A stretch of 37,448 nucleotides of DNA from an uncultured Luteimonas sp. (lineage in GTDB: Bacteria > Pseudomonadota > Gammaproteobacteria > Xanthomonadales > Xanthomonadaceae): NCBI GenBank assembly GCA_938008415.1, contig CALLKI010000104.1, positions 1 through 37,448 on the forward strand, read 5' to 3'. Every line of letters begins with the position of its first letter. Within the stretch, counting starts at the first letter, position 1. Below the pieces are notes generated by a model. That model saw only the letters and a program-made list of their open reading frames with translations, ran no database searches and was not told the origin of the DNA. Of the stretch, positions 7,664 through 16,167 are shown piece after piece. The translations under genes were made by a program, and so were the position numbers.

Positions 7664-8265
7664 GCGGCGTGGTGCTCGTGGATGCCGGCGGCGCCAACCT
7701 CGGCTCGGTGCGCTGGGCACTGTGCCGGCTGGGTGTCGAACCGCTGGTCACCGCGGACGCCGCGGCGATCCGCGGCGCGCGGCGGGTGATCCTGCCGGGC
7801 GTGAGCACCGCGGGCACGGTGATGCGGCGGCTGCGCGAGCTCGGTCTGGTGGACACCCTGCGCCAGCTGCGCCAGCCGTTGCTGGGCGTGTGCGTCGGGA
7901 TGCAGCTGCTGTTCGAGCACTCGGAGGAAGACGGCGCGCAATGCCTGGGCCTGCTCGCGGGCCGGGTGGAGCGGCTGCCGGCCCGGCCGGGGGTGCGGGT
8001 GCCGCACATGGGCTGGAACCGGTTGGAGGTTGTCCGCGACGATCCCCTGCTGGCGGGCATCGATGACGGTGCCTGGGCCTACTTCGTGCACAGCTATGCC
8101 GCCCCGGCGACCGCCGACTGCGTGGCCGCGTGCACGCATGGCCGGCGGTTCGCCGCGGTGGTGCGCCGGGGCAACGTCATGGGCGCGCAGTTCCATCCCG
8201 AGCGTTCTTCCTCGACCGGCGAGGCGATCCTGCGCAATTTCCTGGAAATGGAGGCGGCGGCATGA
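7660..8265 (+). CDS. hisH: Imidazole glycerol phosphate synthase, glutaminase subunit
   Basis: Class I glutamine amidotransferase that releases ammonia from glutamine and feeds it to HisF. The 201-residue protein shows the nucleophile elbow GVCVGMQ with Cys78, and His179 and Glu181 in FHPERSSSTG complete the triad. PHMGWN is also conserved. The start is GTG at 7660, which overlaps the hisB TGA (GTGA) and keeps the coupled pattern of the operon. Cys-Val instead of the commoner Cys-Leu after the nucleophile, and PGVSTAG in place of PGVG, are modest deviations. The end overlaps hisA by four bases. Confidence 0.95.
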   Translation: MSGVVLVDAGGANLGSVRWALCRLGVEPLVTADAAAIRGARRVILPGVSTAGTVMRRLRELGLVDTLRQLRQPLLGVCVGMQLLFEHSEEDGAQCLGLLAGRVERLPARPGVRVPHMGWNRLEVVRDDPLLAGIDDGAWAYFVHSYAAPATADCVAACTHGRRFAAVVRRGNVMGAQFHPERSSSTGEAILRNFLEMEAAA

Positions 8266-9023
8266 GCGCGGGCGGGTTCACGCCGTACCCGGCCATCGAC
8301 GTGCGCGGGGGCCGCGTCGTGCGCCTCGCGCAGGGCGACTACGGCCGCGAGACGCACTACGGCGACGATCCGTTGGACCTGGCCGTTCGCTACGCGGAGG
8401 AAGGGGCGCGCTGGCTGCACCTGGTGGACCTCGACGCCGCGCGCGCCGGCGGCTACACCCTGCATGCGCTGCTGCGCGACATCGTTGCCCGCACCGGCCT
8501 TCGGGTGCAGACCGGCGGTGGCGTCCGCACGCGCGCGGACGTGGAGCGGATCCTCGATGCCGGGGCCGCGCGCGTGGTCGTGGGTTCGCTGGCCGTGCGC
8601 GAGCCGGAGGCCGTCATCGGCTGGATCGGCGGGTTCGGCAGCGAACGCATCACCGTCGCGCTCGACGCCCGGCAGGACGGATCCGGCGCGTGGCGCCTTC
8701 CGGTCCACGGCTGGACCGAAGACGCGGCCGCCACGCTGGAACCACTGGCAAGGCGTTACGCACAGGCGGGGCTGCGCCACCTGCTGTGCACCGACATCGC
8801 CCGCGACGGCATGCTCGCGGGGCCGAACCTGGCGCTCTACCGCACCCTCGCCGCGATCGCGCCCGGGCTGCAGGTGCAGGCCTCGGGCGGCGTGCGCGGG
8901 GCCGGGGATGTGGCCGCCGTGCGCGAGGCCGGCTGCGCGGGCGTCGTCCTCGGCAGGGCGCTGCTCGAGGGGCGGCTCGCCGTGTCCGAAGCGCTGTCGG
9001 CGGCCGGGGATGGCGCATGCTGA
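8262..9023 (+). CDS. hisA: ProFAR isomerase (phosphoribosylformimino-AICAR-phosphate isomerase)
   Basis: A (beta/alpha)8 barrel that isomerises ProFAR to PRFAR by an Amadori rearrangement. The 253-residue protein has catalytic aspartates in PAIDVRGGRVVRL (Asp13) and CTDIARDGMLAGPN (Asp178). Phosphate-binding loops are visible as QTGGGVRT and QASGGVRGAGD. Length is normal. The ATG at 8262 overlaps the hisH stop (ATGA), and its own stop lies seven bases inside hisF, the longest overlap in the operon. Confidence 0.95.
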   Translation: MSAGGFTPYPAIDVRGGRVVRLAQGDYGRETHYGDDPLDLAVRYAEEGARWLHLVDLDAARAGGYTLHALLRDIVARTGLRVQTGGGVRTRADVERILDAGAARVVVGSLAVREPEAVIGWIGGFGSERITVALDARQDGSGAWRLPVHGWTEDAAATLEPLARRYAQAGLRHLLCTDIARDGMLAGPNLALYRTLAAIAPGLQVQASGGVRGAGDVAAVREAGCAGVVLGRALLEGRLAVSEALSAAGDGAC

Positions 9024-9787
9024 GCCGCCGCATCATCCCCTGCCTCGACGTGCGCGACGGGCGCGTGGTCAAGGGCGTGCGCTTCCGCGACCACGTGGAC
9101 ATGGGCGACATCGTCGAGCTGGCGCTGCGCTACCGCGACGAGGGCGCCGACGAGCTGGTGTTCTACGACATCTCGGCCAGCCCGCAGGGACGCTCCGTGG
9201 ACGTGCACTGGGTCGAGCGGGTCTCGTCATGCCTGGACATCCCGTTCTGCGTGGCCGGTGGCATCCGCGACGTCGAGACCGCGCGCCGCGTGCTCCATGC
9301 CGGTGCCGACAAGGTCTCCGTCAACACCCCGGCGCTGGAACGCCCGGAGCTGGTCTCCGAGCTGGCGGCGGAGTTCGGCGTGCAGTGCGTGGTGGTCGGC
9401 ATCGACTCGGTGCGCGAGCCCGATGGCCGCTGGCGCGTGCGCAGCCACACCGGCAACCCCGACGCCATGCGCACGCCGGGCCGTGGCACCCTGGACTGGG
9501 TGGCCGAGGTGCAGCGGCTCGGTGCCGGCGAGATCGTGCTCAACTGCATGGACAGCGACGGCGTGCGCCGTGGTTATGACATCGAACAGCTGAAGGCCGT
9601 GCGTGCGGTCTGTGACGTGCCGCTGGTGGCCTCGGGTGGCGCCGGCGGGGTGGCGCATTTCGCCGAGGTGTTCCGGGAGGCCGACGCGGATGCCGCGCTC
9701 GCCGCCAGCGTGTTCCACTCGGGCGCGGTGCGGATCCCGGAACTCAAGCGCGAACTGCGCGCGCAGGGCATCGAGGTGAGGACATGA
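9017..9787 (+). CDS. hisF: Imidazole glycerol phosphate synthase, cyclase subunit
   Basis: Partner of HisH. It uses channelled ammonia to convert PRFAR to imidazole glycerol phosphate and AICAR, linking the pathway to purine synthesis. The 256-residue barrel begins RRIIPCLDVRDGRVVKG with Asp11 in the canonical place, and Asp130 lies in VVGIDSVRE. The loop CMDSDGVRRGYD and phosphate-binding CVAGGIRD and VASGGAGG are present. The length is standard. The ATG precedes the hisA stop, so translation is probably coupled. Confidence 0.96.
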   Translation: MLSRRIIPCLDVRDGRVVKGVRFRDHVDMGDIVELALRYRDEGADELVFYDISASPQGRSVDVHWVERVSSCLDIPFCVAGGIRDVETARRVLHAGADKVSVNTPALERPELVSELAAEFGVQCVVVGIDSVREPDGRWRVRSHTGNPDAMRTPGRGTLDWVAEVQRLGAGEIVLNCMDSDGVRRGYDIEQLKAVRAVCDVPLVASGGAGGVAHFAEVFREADADAALAASVFHSGAVRIPELKRELRAQGIEVRT

Positions 9788-10383
9788 GCGGGCAAACCAT
9801 CGCGCCGGACTGGGACAGGGGCGGCGGGCTGCTGCCGGCGATCGTGCAGGATGCCGACACCCTGCGCGTGCTGATGCTCGGCTACATGAACGCCGGGGCG
9901 CTGGAGGCCACGCGCGCGACCGGGAAGGTCACGTTCTGGAGCCGCAGCCGCAACCGGCTCTGGACCAAGGGCGAGACCTCCGGGCACGTGCTGTCGCTGG
10001 TTTCCATCGATCTCGACTGCGACGGCGACGCGCTGCTGGTGCTGGCGCGCCCGCACGGCCCGACCTGCCACCTGCAGCGCCCGAGCTGCTTCCCGGGTGC
10101 GCCGGGATCGGTGCTGGCGGAGCTGTCCGGGCTCGTCCGCTCGCGCGAGGCGGAGCGGCCGGAAGGCAGCTACACCACCAGGCTGTTCGCAGAAGGCGTG
10201 CGCCGGATCGCGCAGAAGGTGGGCGAGGAAGGCGTGGAGACCGCGCTTGCGGCGGTTGCGCAGGACGACGATGCGCTGCTGGGCGAGGCTGCCGACCTCG
10301 TCTTCCACCTGCTGGTGCTGCTGCGCGCGCGCGGGCTGGGCCTTGTGGAACTGGAGACGGTGCTGGCCCGGCGCCGGCGCTGA
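9784..10383 (+). CDS. hisI: Bifunctional phosphoribosyl-AMP cyclohydrolase / phosphoribosyl-ATP pyrophosphatase
   Basis: HisIE fusion of 199 residues catalysing the second and third steps of the pathway. The HisI half (~1-105) has FWSRSRNRLWTKGETSGH and the metal-binding VSIDLDCDGDALLV plus HGPTCH. The HisE half (~110-199) has GSYTTRLFAEGVRRIAQKVGEEGVETALAA, the acidic helices that bind magnesium. It completes the pathway in the order G-D-C-B-H-A-F-IE. The start overlaps the hisF stop (ATGA). Only seven bases separate its stop from the stop of the oppositely oriented cyclase gene, and I see no dedicated intrinsic terminator in between. Confidence 0.96.
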   Translation: MSGQTIAPDWDRGGGLLPAIVQDADTLRVLMLGYMNAGALEATRATGKVTFWSRSRNRLWTKGETSGHVLSLVSIDLDCDGDALLVLARPHGPTCHLQRPSCFPGAPGSVLAELSGLVRSREAERPEGSYTTRLFAEGVRRIAQKVGEEGVETALAAVAQDDDALLGEAADLVFHLLVLLRARGLGLVELETVLARRRR

Positions 10384-10390
10384 GCGGGGC

Positions 10391-12217
10391 TCAGGCCGCG
10401 GTGATCGAGGTGCGCACGCAGTCGCGGCCGTTGGCCTTGGCCGCGTAGAGGGCCTTGTCCGCGGTCCCGAACGCGTCGTCGATGTCGCCGGGGGCATCCG
10501 GCGTGATCGTGTGCACGCCGATGCTGGCCGAGATGCGCAGCTTCAGCCCCTGCGCCTCGCACGGTTCGTTGACCAGCGCCTGGCGGATGTCCTCGGCGAT
10601 CGCCACCGCCTCGTTGAGGCTGGTGCCGGGCAGGGCCGCCACGAACTCCTCGCCGCCGAACCGGGCAAGGACCGCGTCGTGCGGGCGCAGGGCCTGGCCG
10701 ATGCGCCTGGCCGCGCGGCGCAGGACCTCGTCGCCGACCAGGTGGCCGTGCTCGTCGTTGATGCGCTTGAAATGGTCCAGGTCGATCATCAGCAGCGACA
10801 GCGGGCGCCGCGTGGACCGCGACTCCTGCAGCAGCCTCTCGAAGCTCTCCTGGAAGTGACTGCGGTTGTACAGGCTGGTCAGGCCGTCGCGGCGGCTGGA
10901 TTCGCGGAGGCGGCGGTGCGCCTCCTCCAGCTGCAGCAGCGCCAGCCGCAGTTCACGGGTGCGTTGCGCCACCTTGCGCTCGAGCAGCTGGTTGGCCTCG
11001 CTGATGATGCGCTGGTTCTCGTTGCGCAGGGCGGCGTAGCGGTGGCCGAGCGCCACCGACAGCAGCAGCATCTCCAGCGCCGAGCCGACCTGCACGCCGT
11101 ATTCGGTGACCAGCGTCTTCGGCAGCACGCCGAAGGCGACGAGGGTGAAGGCCGTGGTGCCCACCAGGAACATCGCCCAGGCCAGCAGGAACAGGCGGGC
11201 ATGGACGTAGCCCCGGCGCAACATGACCACGCAGGCGACGGCGATCCAGAGCACCCCGGCCAGTACCGCGCGCGAGGCCAGCGGGGTGGCGACGTGGTAG
11301 GGCAGCCAGATCGAGGCGATGAACAGCCCCGCGAAGAACCCGATGACCGACAGGCTGATCACGTTGCCCAGCGGCCATCGCTTCGGCAGCTCGAGGAACA
11401 CCCGCGAGAACTGCTGCATGCCGATCAGCGCCAGACAGATCGACATCGGCACCGCGTGGTCTGCCAGCCACGGCGAGTCCGGCCACAGGTACTCGAAACC
11501 GAGGCCGTTGAGCGTGAACAGCACCAGGCCGAACGCGCACAGGTGCATCAGGTACCAGAAGTAGCTGGAGTCGCGCAGGCTGATCCACAGCACCAGGTTG
11601 TAGAAGAACAGCGCGACCAGGATCCCGTAGTAGATGCCGATGGCGAACTGCGCGTCGCGCGACAACTCGGTGAACGCCTTCGGGGTGTAGAGCGTGAGCG
11701 GTACCTGCATCGAGCTTTCGCTGCGCACGCGGACCAGCAGCTCGACCCGCTCCCCGGGCGGGAACGCCAGCTGGAAGTTCGGGTGCCGGTAGCGGATGCT
11801 GCGTGACGAGAACGGCAGGCTGTCGCCGCTGGCATGGTGGACGACGCGGCCGTCCGGGTAGCGCGCGTACACGTCGATGCGGTCGCTGAGCGGGTAGGCC
11901 TGCACCAGCAGCCAGCGCGGCTCGTCAGGGTCGCGGTTGACGACCGCGACGTGGAACCAGAAGGTGCCGGTCTGGAAGCCGAAGGCGTCGCGGCCGCCGG
12001 GCAGGGGCTCGAAACTCCCGCGGCCGACCTGCCGCCAGGCATCCTCCGGCCCGTAGCTGCTGTCGGGGTCGTGGTGGTAGCGGACGTATGGCGACAGGTG
12101 GATGCTGCTGGTGCCCGGCTGGAGCTCGACCGCATCCTGCGCAAGCGTGCCGCCACACAGCAGCCACGCCAACAGCAGGCACGCCATGCGGATGATCGTC
12201 GGAACCGTTCCCTGCAT
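10391..12217 (-). CDS. 7TMR-DISM membrane diguanylate cyclase
   Basis: Predicted to make c-di-GMP from two GTP in response to a periplasmic signal. The 608-residue protein has a signal peptide (~1-27, ending in LAQ) and an extracytoplasmic 7TMR-DISMED2-like domain (~40-180). About seven hydrophobic helices (~200-400), a short coiled coil (KVAQRTRELRLALLQLEEAHRRL) and a GGDEF domain follow. The active-site motif is GGEEF at 521-525 with DLDHFKRINDEHGH upstream. An RPHD sequence resembles an inhibitory RxxD site but lies one residue too far from GGEEF. The start at 12217 is chosen because AGGAG lies a few bases upstream and a signal peptide follows directly. It converges on hisIE and diverges from the phosphoesterase gene. 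Confidence 0.9.
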   Translation of the reverse strand: MQGTVPTIIRMACLLLAWLLCGGTLAQDAVELQPGTSSIHLSPYVRYHHDPDSSYGPEDAWRQVGRGSFEPLPGGRDAFGFQTGTFWFHVAVVNRDPDEPRWLLVQAYPLSDRIDVYARYPDGRVVHHASGDSLPFSSRSIRYRHPNFQLAFPPGERVELLVRVRSESSMQVPLTLYTPKAFTELSRDAQFAIGIYYGILVALFFYNLVLWISLRDSSYFWYLMHLCAFGLVLFTLNGLGFEYLWPDSPWLADHAVPMSICLALIGMQQFSRVFLELPKRWPLGNVISLSVIGFFAGLFIASIWLPYHVATPLASRAVLAGVLWIAVACVVMLRRGYVHARLFLLAWAMFLVGTTAFTLVAFGVLPKTLVTEYGVQVGSALEMLLLSVALGHRYAALRNENQRIISEANQLLERKVAQRTRELRLALLQLEEAHRRLRESSRRDGLTSLYNRSHFQESFERLLQESRSTRRPLSLLMIDLDHFKRINDEHGHLVGDEVLRRAARRIGQALRPHDAVLARFGGEEFVAALPGTSLNEAVAIAEDIRQALVNEPCEAQGLKLRISASIGVHTITPDAPGDIDDAFGTADKALYAAKANGRDCVRTSITAA

Positions 12218-12362
12218 GATCTCCTGCCTGGACCTCCGCGCGCCGGCGAGGGGCGCGTCCCTCCACTGGAAATGTCCTGGATCCCGGGGCCGGACCTCCT
12301 GGATAGCAGGTCCTGCCGTCATAATCCACGTCATTCGGCTGGAAAAGCAGACAATCACGAAG

Positions 12363-13886
12363 ATGAATGCGGTCAAGCGGAATCGGTTCGCGGCGCTGGC
12401 GGTCCTGGCGGCGTTGCCCTGGGCGGGTGCCTGGGCGTGCGAGGGGCGCGTGATGGCGGCGGACGGGCAGGCGGGCGTCGCCGGGGCACTGGTGTCGGAC
12501 GGCCGGGCGGTGGTGGCCAGCGGCGAGGACGGGAGCTTCCGGCTGCCGGATGCTCCCGCCCGGCTGTTCGTGGTCGCCCCCGACGGCTGGACCGTGCCCC
12601 GGGGGGACGACGGGCTGCCCGCGTTCTGGCGCGAGGGCTGCGGTGATCTGCGGCTGGAGCGTGAGGATGCGCCCCGGGCGGACGCAAGCCGGGTGCTGGT
12701 GTTTTCCGACCCGCAGACGCCTTCTCCCCGGGAAGTGGAGTACTACGCCCGCGGTGCGGTTGCCACCGCCGCGAAGGAGCCGGACATCGCCTTCGGCGTG
12801 ACCCTCGGCGACATCACCCAGGACGAGCCCGCGCTCTACCCCGCGCTCAACCGTGCCACCGCCACGCTCGGCGTGCCCTGGCTGCACCTGCCGGGCAACC
12901 ACGACATCGACCCTGGGGCGGATGACGATGCGTCGCTGGCCTCGTATCACCGCGTATACGGCCCGGACACCTATGCCTGGCGTTCGCCGCACGCGGTGTT
13001 CGTGCTGCTGGACAACGTGGTGGTGCTGCCCGGCCGGCGCCCACCCTACGTCGCCGGCCTGCGCGGGGAGCAATTCGACTTCCTCGAAAACCTGCTGCCG
13101 CACGTGCCGCGCGACCACCTGCTGGTCGTGGCCACGCACATCCCGTGGTTCGACACCGCCCCGCCCGGCGCGCAGCCGACCGTGCGCACCGCCGACCGCG
13201 AGCGCCTGTTCGCGCTGCTGCGAGATTTCCCGAACGTGCTGCTGCTGAGCGGGCACGAGCACACCCAGCGCCAGTTCTTCCATGGCCCGGAAACCGGCTG
13301 GCACGGCGCCGGCCCGCTGCGCGAATACAACGTCGGCGCGGTGTGCGGCTCGTTCTGGTCCGGCGAGCCCGACGCGCTGGGCATTCCGGATTCGCGCATG
13401 GCCGACGGCACGCCGAAGGGCTTCGCCGTGCTCACCATCCGCAACGGCGGTGGCTACGCGCTGGAATGGCGCCCGGTCGGCCTGCCCGAAGGCGATCCCG
13501 CGCAAACCGTGGCCATGGCGCTGCACGCGCCGAAGGTGCTGCGCCGTGGCGCGTATCCGGCCTGGCGCGTTTATGCCAACGTGTTCCTGGGGCACGAGGG
13601 CACGCGCGTCGAGTACCGCATCGACGGCGGCGAATGGAAGCCGATGGCGAGGGTGGAGATGCAGGACCCGCGGCTGATGGCCGGGATCGCCCGCCACGAC
13701 CTCGCCGACGGCCTGCTCTCGCGCGACCGCGCGCCGGAACCGGAGGTGTCCACGCACCTGTGGCGCGGGACGCTGGATACCCGCCTGGCGGCCGGCGTCC
13801 ACCGCGTCGAGGTGCGTGCCTTCGACGACGACGGCAACGAACACCGCGCCACGGTCGACTACCGGCTGGACGAATGGCAGGACTGA
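12363..13886 (+). CDS. Secreted calcineurin-like metallophosphoesterase with N- and C-terminal accessory domains
   Basis: The 507-residue protein has a signal peptide (~1-26, AGAWA|CEG), so it acts in the periplasm or outside the cell. A short beta-rich domain (~27-100) resembles the metallophosphatase N-terminal domain. The catalytic domain shows SDPQ (Asp116, Gln118), LGDITQDE (~148-155), GNHD (178-181), ATHIPWF and GHEHTQ, a di-metal calcineurin fold. A C-terminal beta domain (~370-507) follows. Gln rather than His in the first metal motif is, as I recall, common in this subfamily. The substrate is unknown; a phosphodiester or phosphomonoester is expected. It diverges from the diguanylate cyclase across 145 bases. 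ATG 12363 is preferred because the signal peptide begins there. Confidence 0.85.
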   Translation: MNAVKRNRFAALAVLAALPWAGAWACEGRVMAADGQAGVAGALVSDGRAVVASGEDGSFRLPDAPARLFVVAPDGWTVPRGDDGLPAFWREGCGDLRLEREDAPRADASRVLVFSDPQTPSPREVEYYARGAVATAAKEPDIAFGVTLGDITQDEPALYPALNRATATLGVPWLHLPGNHDIDPGADDDASLASYHRVYGPDTYAWRSPHAVFVLLDNVVVLPGRRPPYVAGLRGEQFDFLENLLPHVPRDHLLVVATHIPWFDTAPPGAQPTVRTADRERLFALLRDFPNVLLLSGHEHTQRQFFHGPETGWHGAGPLREYNVGAVCGSFWSGEPDALGIPDSRMADGTPKGFAVLTIRNGGGYALEWRPVGLPEGDPAQTVAMALHAPKVLRRGAYPAWRVYANVFLGHEGTRVEYRIDGGEWKPMARVEMQDPRLMAGIARHDLADGLLSRDRAPEPEVSTHLWRGTLDTRLAAGVHRVEVRAFDDDGNEHRATVDYRLDEWQD

Positions 13887-13896
13887 GCCGGGCCGT

Positions 13897-14769
13897 TCAG
13901 TGGCGCGCGGCCGGGCGCATGCCCAGCCACGCCCCGGCCAGCAGCAGGACGACGGCGGCCGCCTGCACCGGGTGCGGCTGGGCGCGGCCGGAGGCGACCA
14001 GCAGCAGCGTGGACAGCAGCGGCGCCAGGTAGGACAGGTTGCCGAGCAGGGCCAGGTCCCCGCGCTTGGTGCCGTGGTCCCAGAGCTGGAACGCCAGCCC
14101 GGTCGGGCCGATGCCCATCGCCAGCAGGACCAGCCACTGCGTGGCGTCCGGCGGCACCGTGTCCTCGAACGTGAAGTGCGCGGCCGCGCCCAGCAGCGCG
14201 ACGACGGCGCAGGCCGGCACGATGGCGGCCGTCGGCACCCTGGCGTTGCGGCGGTTGAGCACCGAATAGCCGGCCCAGGCCACGGCCGCTCCCAGCGCCG
14301 CGAGGTAGCCGCCGGCGTGCGCCGGATCGGGCGTCACCGCCTGCCCGCGGGTGACCAGCAGCACCGCGGCCGCAAGCCCGAGCAGGGCGCCCGCGACCTG
14401 CGCCGCCCGCAGCTTCCCGCCGGGCAGCAGCGCGGCGAACAGCACGATCAGCAGCGGCCACAGGTAGTTGAGCAGGTTGGCCTCGATCACCGGCGCGTGC
14501 CTGAGCGCGACGAAGTACAGCGCGTGGTAGCCGAACAGGCCTGCCACGGACAGCGCGAGCGCGCCGCGCGGTGCGCCGAAGGCCGCGGCCAGCCCGCCGC
14601 GGGCCGTGGCCAGCCACGCCAGTCCGGTGACGGCGGCGATGCCGAAACAGGTCGCCAGCACCTGGAACGGCGGCATATCGCCGGTCAGCGTGGTCAGCAG
14701 CGCCAGCGAGGACCACAGCGCGATCGCGCACAGGCCTGCCAGCGTGGCCCGTCGTTGCGGCGCTGGCAT
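13897..14769 (-). CDS. EamA/DMT-family transporter, YddG-like exporter
   Basis: The 290-residue protein has about ten hydrophobic helices arranged as two EamA repeats (~8-135 and ~150-285). The stretch EANLLNYLWPLLIVLFAALL resembles the aromatic amino acid exporter YddG of the drug/metabolite superfamily, and the second half carries GNLSYLAPLLSTLLL as in YddG. Export of an amino acid or related metabolite across the inner membrane is therefore likely but not proven. The start lies six bases after the mtnC stop, so it is probably cotranscribed with mtnD and mtnC. It ends nine bases from the convergent phosphoesterase stop. Confidence 0.8.
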   Translation of the reverse strand: MPAPQRRATLAGLCAIALWSSLALLTTLTGDMPPFQVLATCFGIAAVTGLAWLATARGGLAAAFGAPRGALALSVAGLFGYHALYFVALRHAPVIEANLLNYLWPLLIVLFAALLPGGKLRAAQVAGALLGLAAAVLLVTRGQAVTPDPAHAGGYLAALGAAVAWAGYSVLNRRNARVPTAAIVPACAVVALLGAAAHFTFEDTVPPDATQWLVLLAMGIGPTGLAFQLWDHGTKRGDLALLGNLSYLAPLLSTLLLVASGRAQPHPVQAAAVVLLLAGAWLGMRPAARH

Positions 14770-14775
14770 GGCCGG

Positions 14776-15477
14776 TCAGAACAGGGCGTCGACGGCGTCG
14801 AACGACACCACCCGGGGGTGTCCGTTCGCGGCCCCGCCGTCGCGCGGCTCCGGGTAGTCCGTGCGCCGGTCCAGCAGCACGGTGCGCAGGCCGGCATCGC
14901 GCGCTGCGTCCAGCTCGGCGACCACGTCGGACAGGAACAGGATCCCGCCCGGTGCCACGCCCAGCGCCCGGGCGATGCGCCCGTAGCTGGCCGCCTCGCG
15001 CTTGCCGCCGATCTCGGTGTCGAACCAGCCCGAGAACAGCCCGGTGAGGTCGCCGGCCTCGCTGTGGCCGAAGAACAGCTTCTGCGCCGGCACCGAGCCG
15101 GAGGAGTACACGGCCAGCACGTGTCCGGCGCCGTGCCAGCGGCGCAGGCCCGCGACCGCGTCGGGGTAGACCGGCGCGCGGAAGTCGCCGTTGGCGTAGC
15201 CGGCTTCCCAGATCATGCCCTGCAGCGCCTTCAGCGCGGTGTGCTTGCGGTCCTCGTCGATCCAGCCCTGCAGGGTCTCGACGATCATGTCGTCCTGGCA
15301 CAGGCCGCCGTTCTCCACGGCCACGGCGTCCAGCCAGCGGCGCACCTCCGGGTCGTGGCCGCGCTCGCGCACGAAGCGCGGCAACTCGCGCCGGGCGTAT
15401 GGGAACAGCACGTCCCGGACGAAGGAAATGCTGCTGGTGGTGCCTTCGATGTCGGTGAGGATCAGGGGCTTCGCCAT
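14776..15477 (-). CDS. mtnC: Enolase-phosphatase E1 (acireductone synthase)
   Basis: HAD-superfamily enzyme of the methionine salvage pathway. It enolises and dephosphorylates 2,3-diketo-5-methylthiopentyl-1-phosphate to the acireductone used by MtnD. The 233-residue protein has the family-specific motif TDIEGTTSSISFV (Asp9, Glu11), the substrate motif VYSSGSVPAQKLFF and the HAD motif FLSDVVAELDAARDAG. It is normal in length. It lies 19 bases downstream of mtnD and just upstream of the DMT exporter, in one minus-strand unit. Confidence 0.95.
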   Translation of the reverse strand: MAKPLILTDIEGTTSSISFVRDVLFPYARRELPRFVRERGHDPEVRRWLDAVAVENGGLCQDDMIVETLQGWIDEDRKHTALKALQGMIWEAGYANGDFRAPVYPDAVAGLRRWHGAGHVLAVYSSGSVPAQKLFFGHSEAGDLTGLFSGWFDTEIGGKREAASYGRIARALGVAPGGILFLSDVVAELDAARDAGLRTVLLDRRTDYPEPRDGGAANGHPRVVSFDAVDALF

Positions 15478-15496
15478 GCCGGCATTGTCGCCGAAA

Positions 15497-16057
15497 TCAG
15501 GCGGCCGGGGATGGTTTCTCGTAGCGCGGGAACCGCTGGGCGATGTCCGACCCGGTGAAGTAGCCGACCCAGCCGTCCGGCTGCTTGAAGAAGCGGATCG
15601 CGACGAAGCGCGGCTCCGGACCCATGTCGAACCAGTGGGTGGTGCCGTCCGGGACCGAGATCAGGTCGTCGCGGCAGCACTCGACCTCGTACACCTTGTC
15701 CCCGACGTGCAGGGTGAACAGGCCCGAGCCGTCCACGAAGAAGCGCACCTCGTCCTCCTTGTGGTAGTGCTCCTCGAGGAAGGTGGCGCGCGCCTTTTCC
15801 CTGTTCGGGTTGTCCGGGCCGATGCTGACCACGTCCACGGTGGTGAAGCCGCATTCGGCGCTGATCCGGTCGATGTCCGCCTTGTAGGCGGCGAGCACCT
15901 CCTCGGGCGGGGCGCCGGCGGAGACGGGCTGCGAGGCCGTCCAGCGCTCGAAGCGCACGCCGATCTTCGCCAGCTCGCGCGCGATCTCGTCGCCGTCGTG
16001 GCTGGTGAACTCGGGGGTGGACGGGTCGTGCTCGGAGAAGATGCGGAGGCGGCTCAT
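15497..16057 (-). CDS. mtnD: Acireductone dioxygenase
   Basis: Cupin dioxygenase that oxidises acireductone. With iron it yields formate and the 2-oxo acid precursor of methionine; with nickel it gives an off-pathway product with carbon monoxide. The 186-residue protein shows the metal site EEHYHKEDEVRFFV with His97, His99 and Glu103, and His141 in GTTHWFDMG. It precedes mtnC. Upstream, 110 bases separate it from mtnB and hold an inverted repeat and a TAGCCT element, so it may have its own promoter. Confidence 0.95.
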   Translation of the reverse strand: MSRLRIFSEHDPSTPEFTSHDGDEIARELAKIGVRFERWTASQPVSAGAPPEEVLAAYKADIDRISAECGFTTVDVVSIGPDNPNREKARATFLEEHYHKEDEVRFFVDGSGLFTLHVGDKVYEVECCRDDLISVPDGTTHWFDMGPEPRFVAIRFFKQPDGWVGYFTGSDIAQRFPRYEKPSPAA

Positions 16058-16129
16058 GGCTCGGTCTCGCGGAAACGGGGCGACGAAAGACTCAGGCTAG
16101 CATTTCGCCGGGCATGGGGGAGTCCCGTC

Positions 16130-16149
16130 GCGGAACGCGGGTGTTCCGC
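16130..16149 (-). terminator. Hairpin between mtnB and mtnD
   Basis: GCGGAAC (16130-16136) and GTTCCGC (16143-16149) form a perfect 7-base stem with a 6-base loop, 18 bases past the mtnB stop. No T-run follows on the minus strand, so it may be a weak terminator or an mRNA-stabilising hairpin. Confidence 0.4.
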
Positions 16150-16167
16150 CAGCGCAACGGTGGCGGT

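Noticed and set aside
12299..12325. CATAAT as the -10 box of the phosphoesterase gene
   Set aside because: No acceptable -35 box at a proper distance, so I did not list it as a promoter.
16058..16167. Possible SAM- or SAH-type riboswitch upstream of mtnD
   Set aside because: Only a simple 7-base hairpin is visible. I could not identify conserved riboswitch core sequences.
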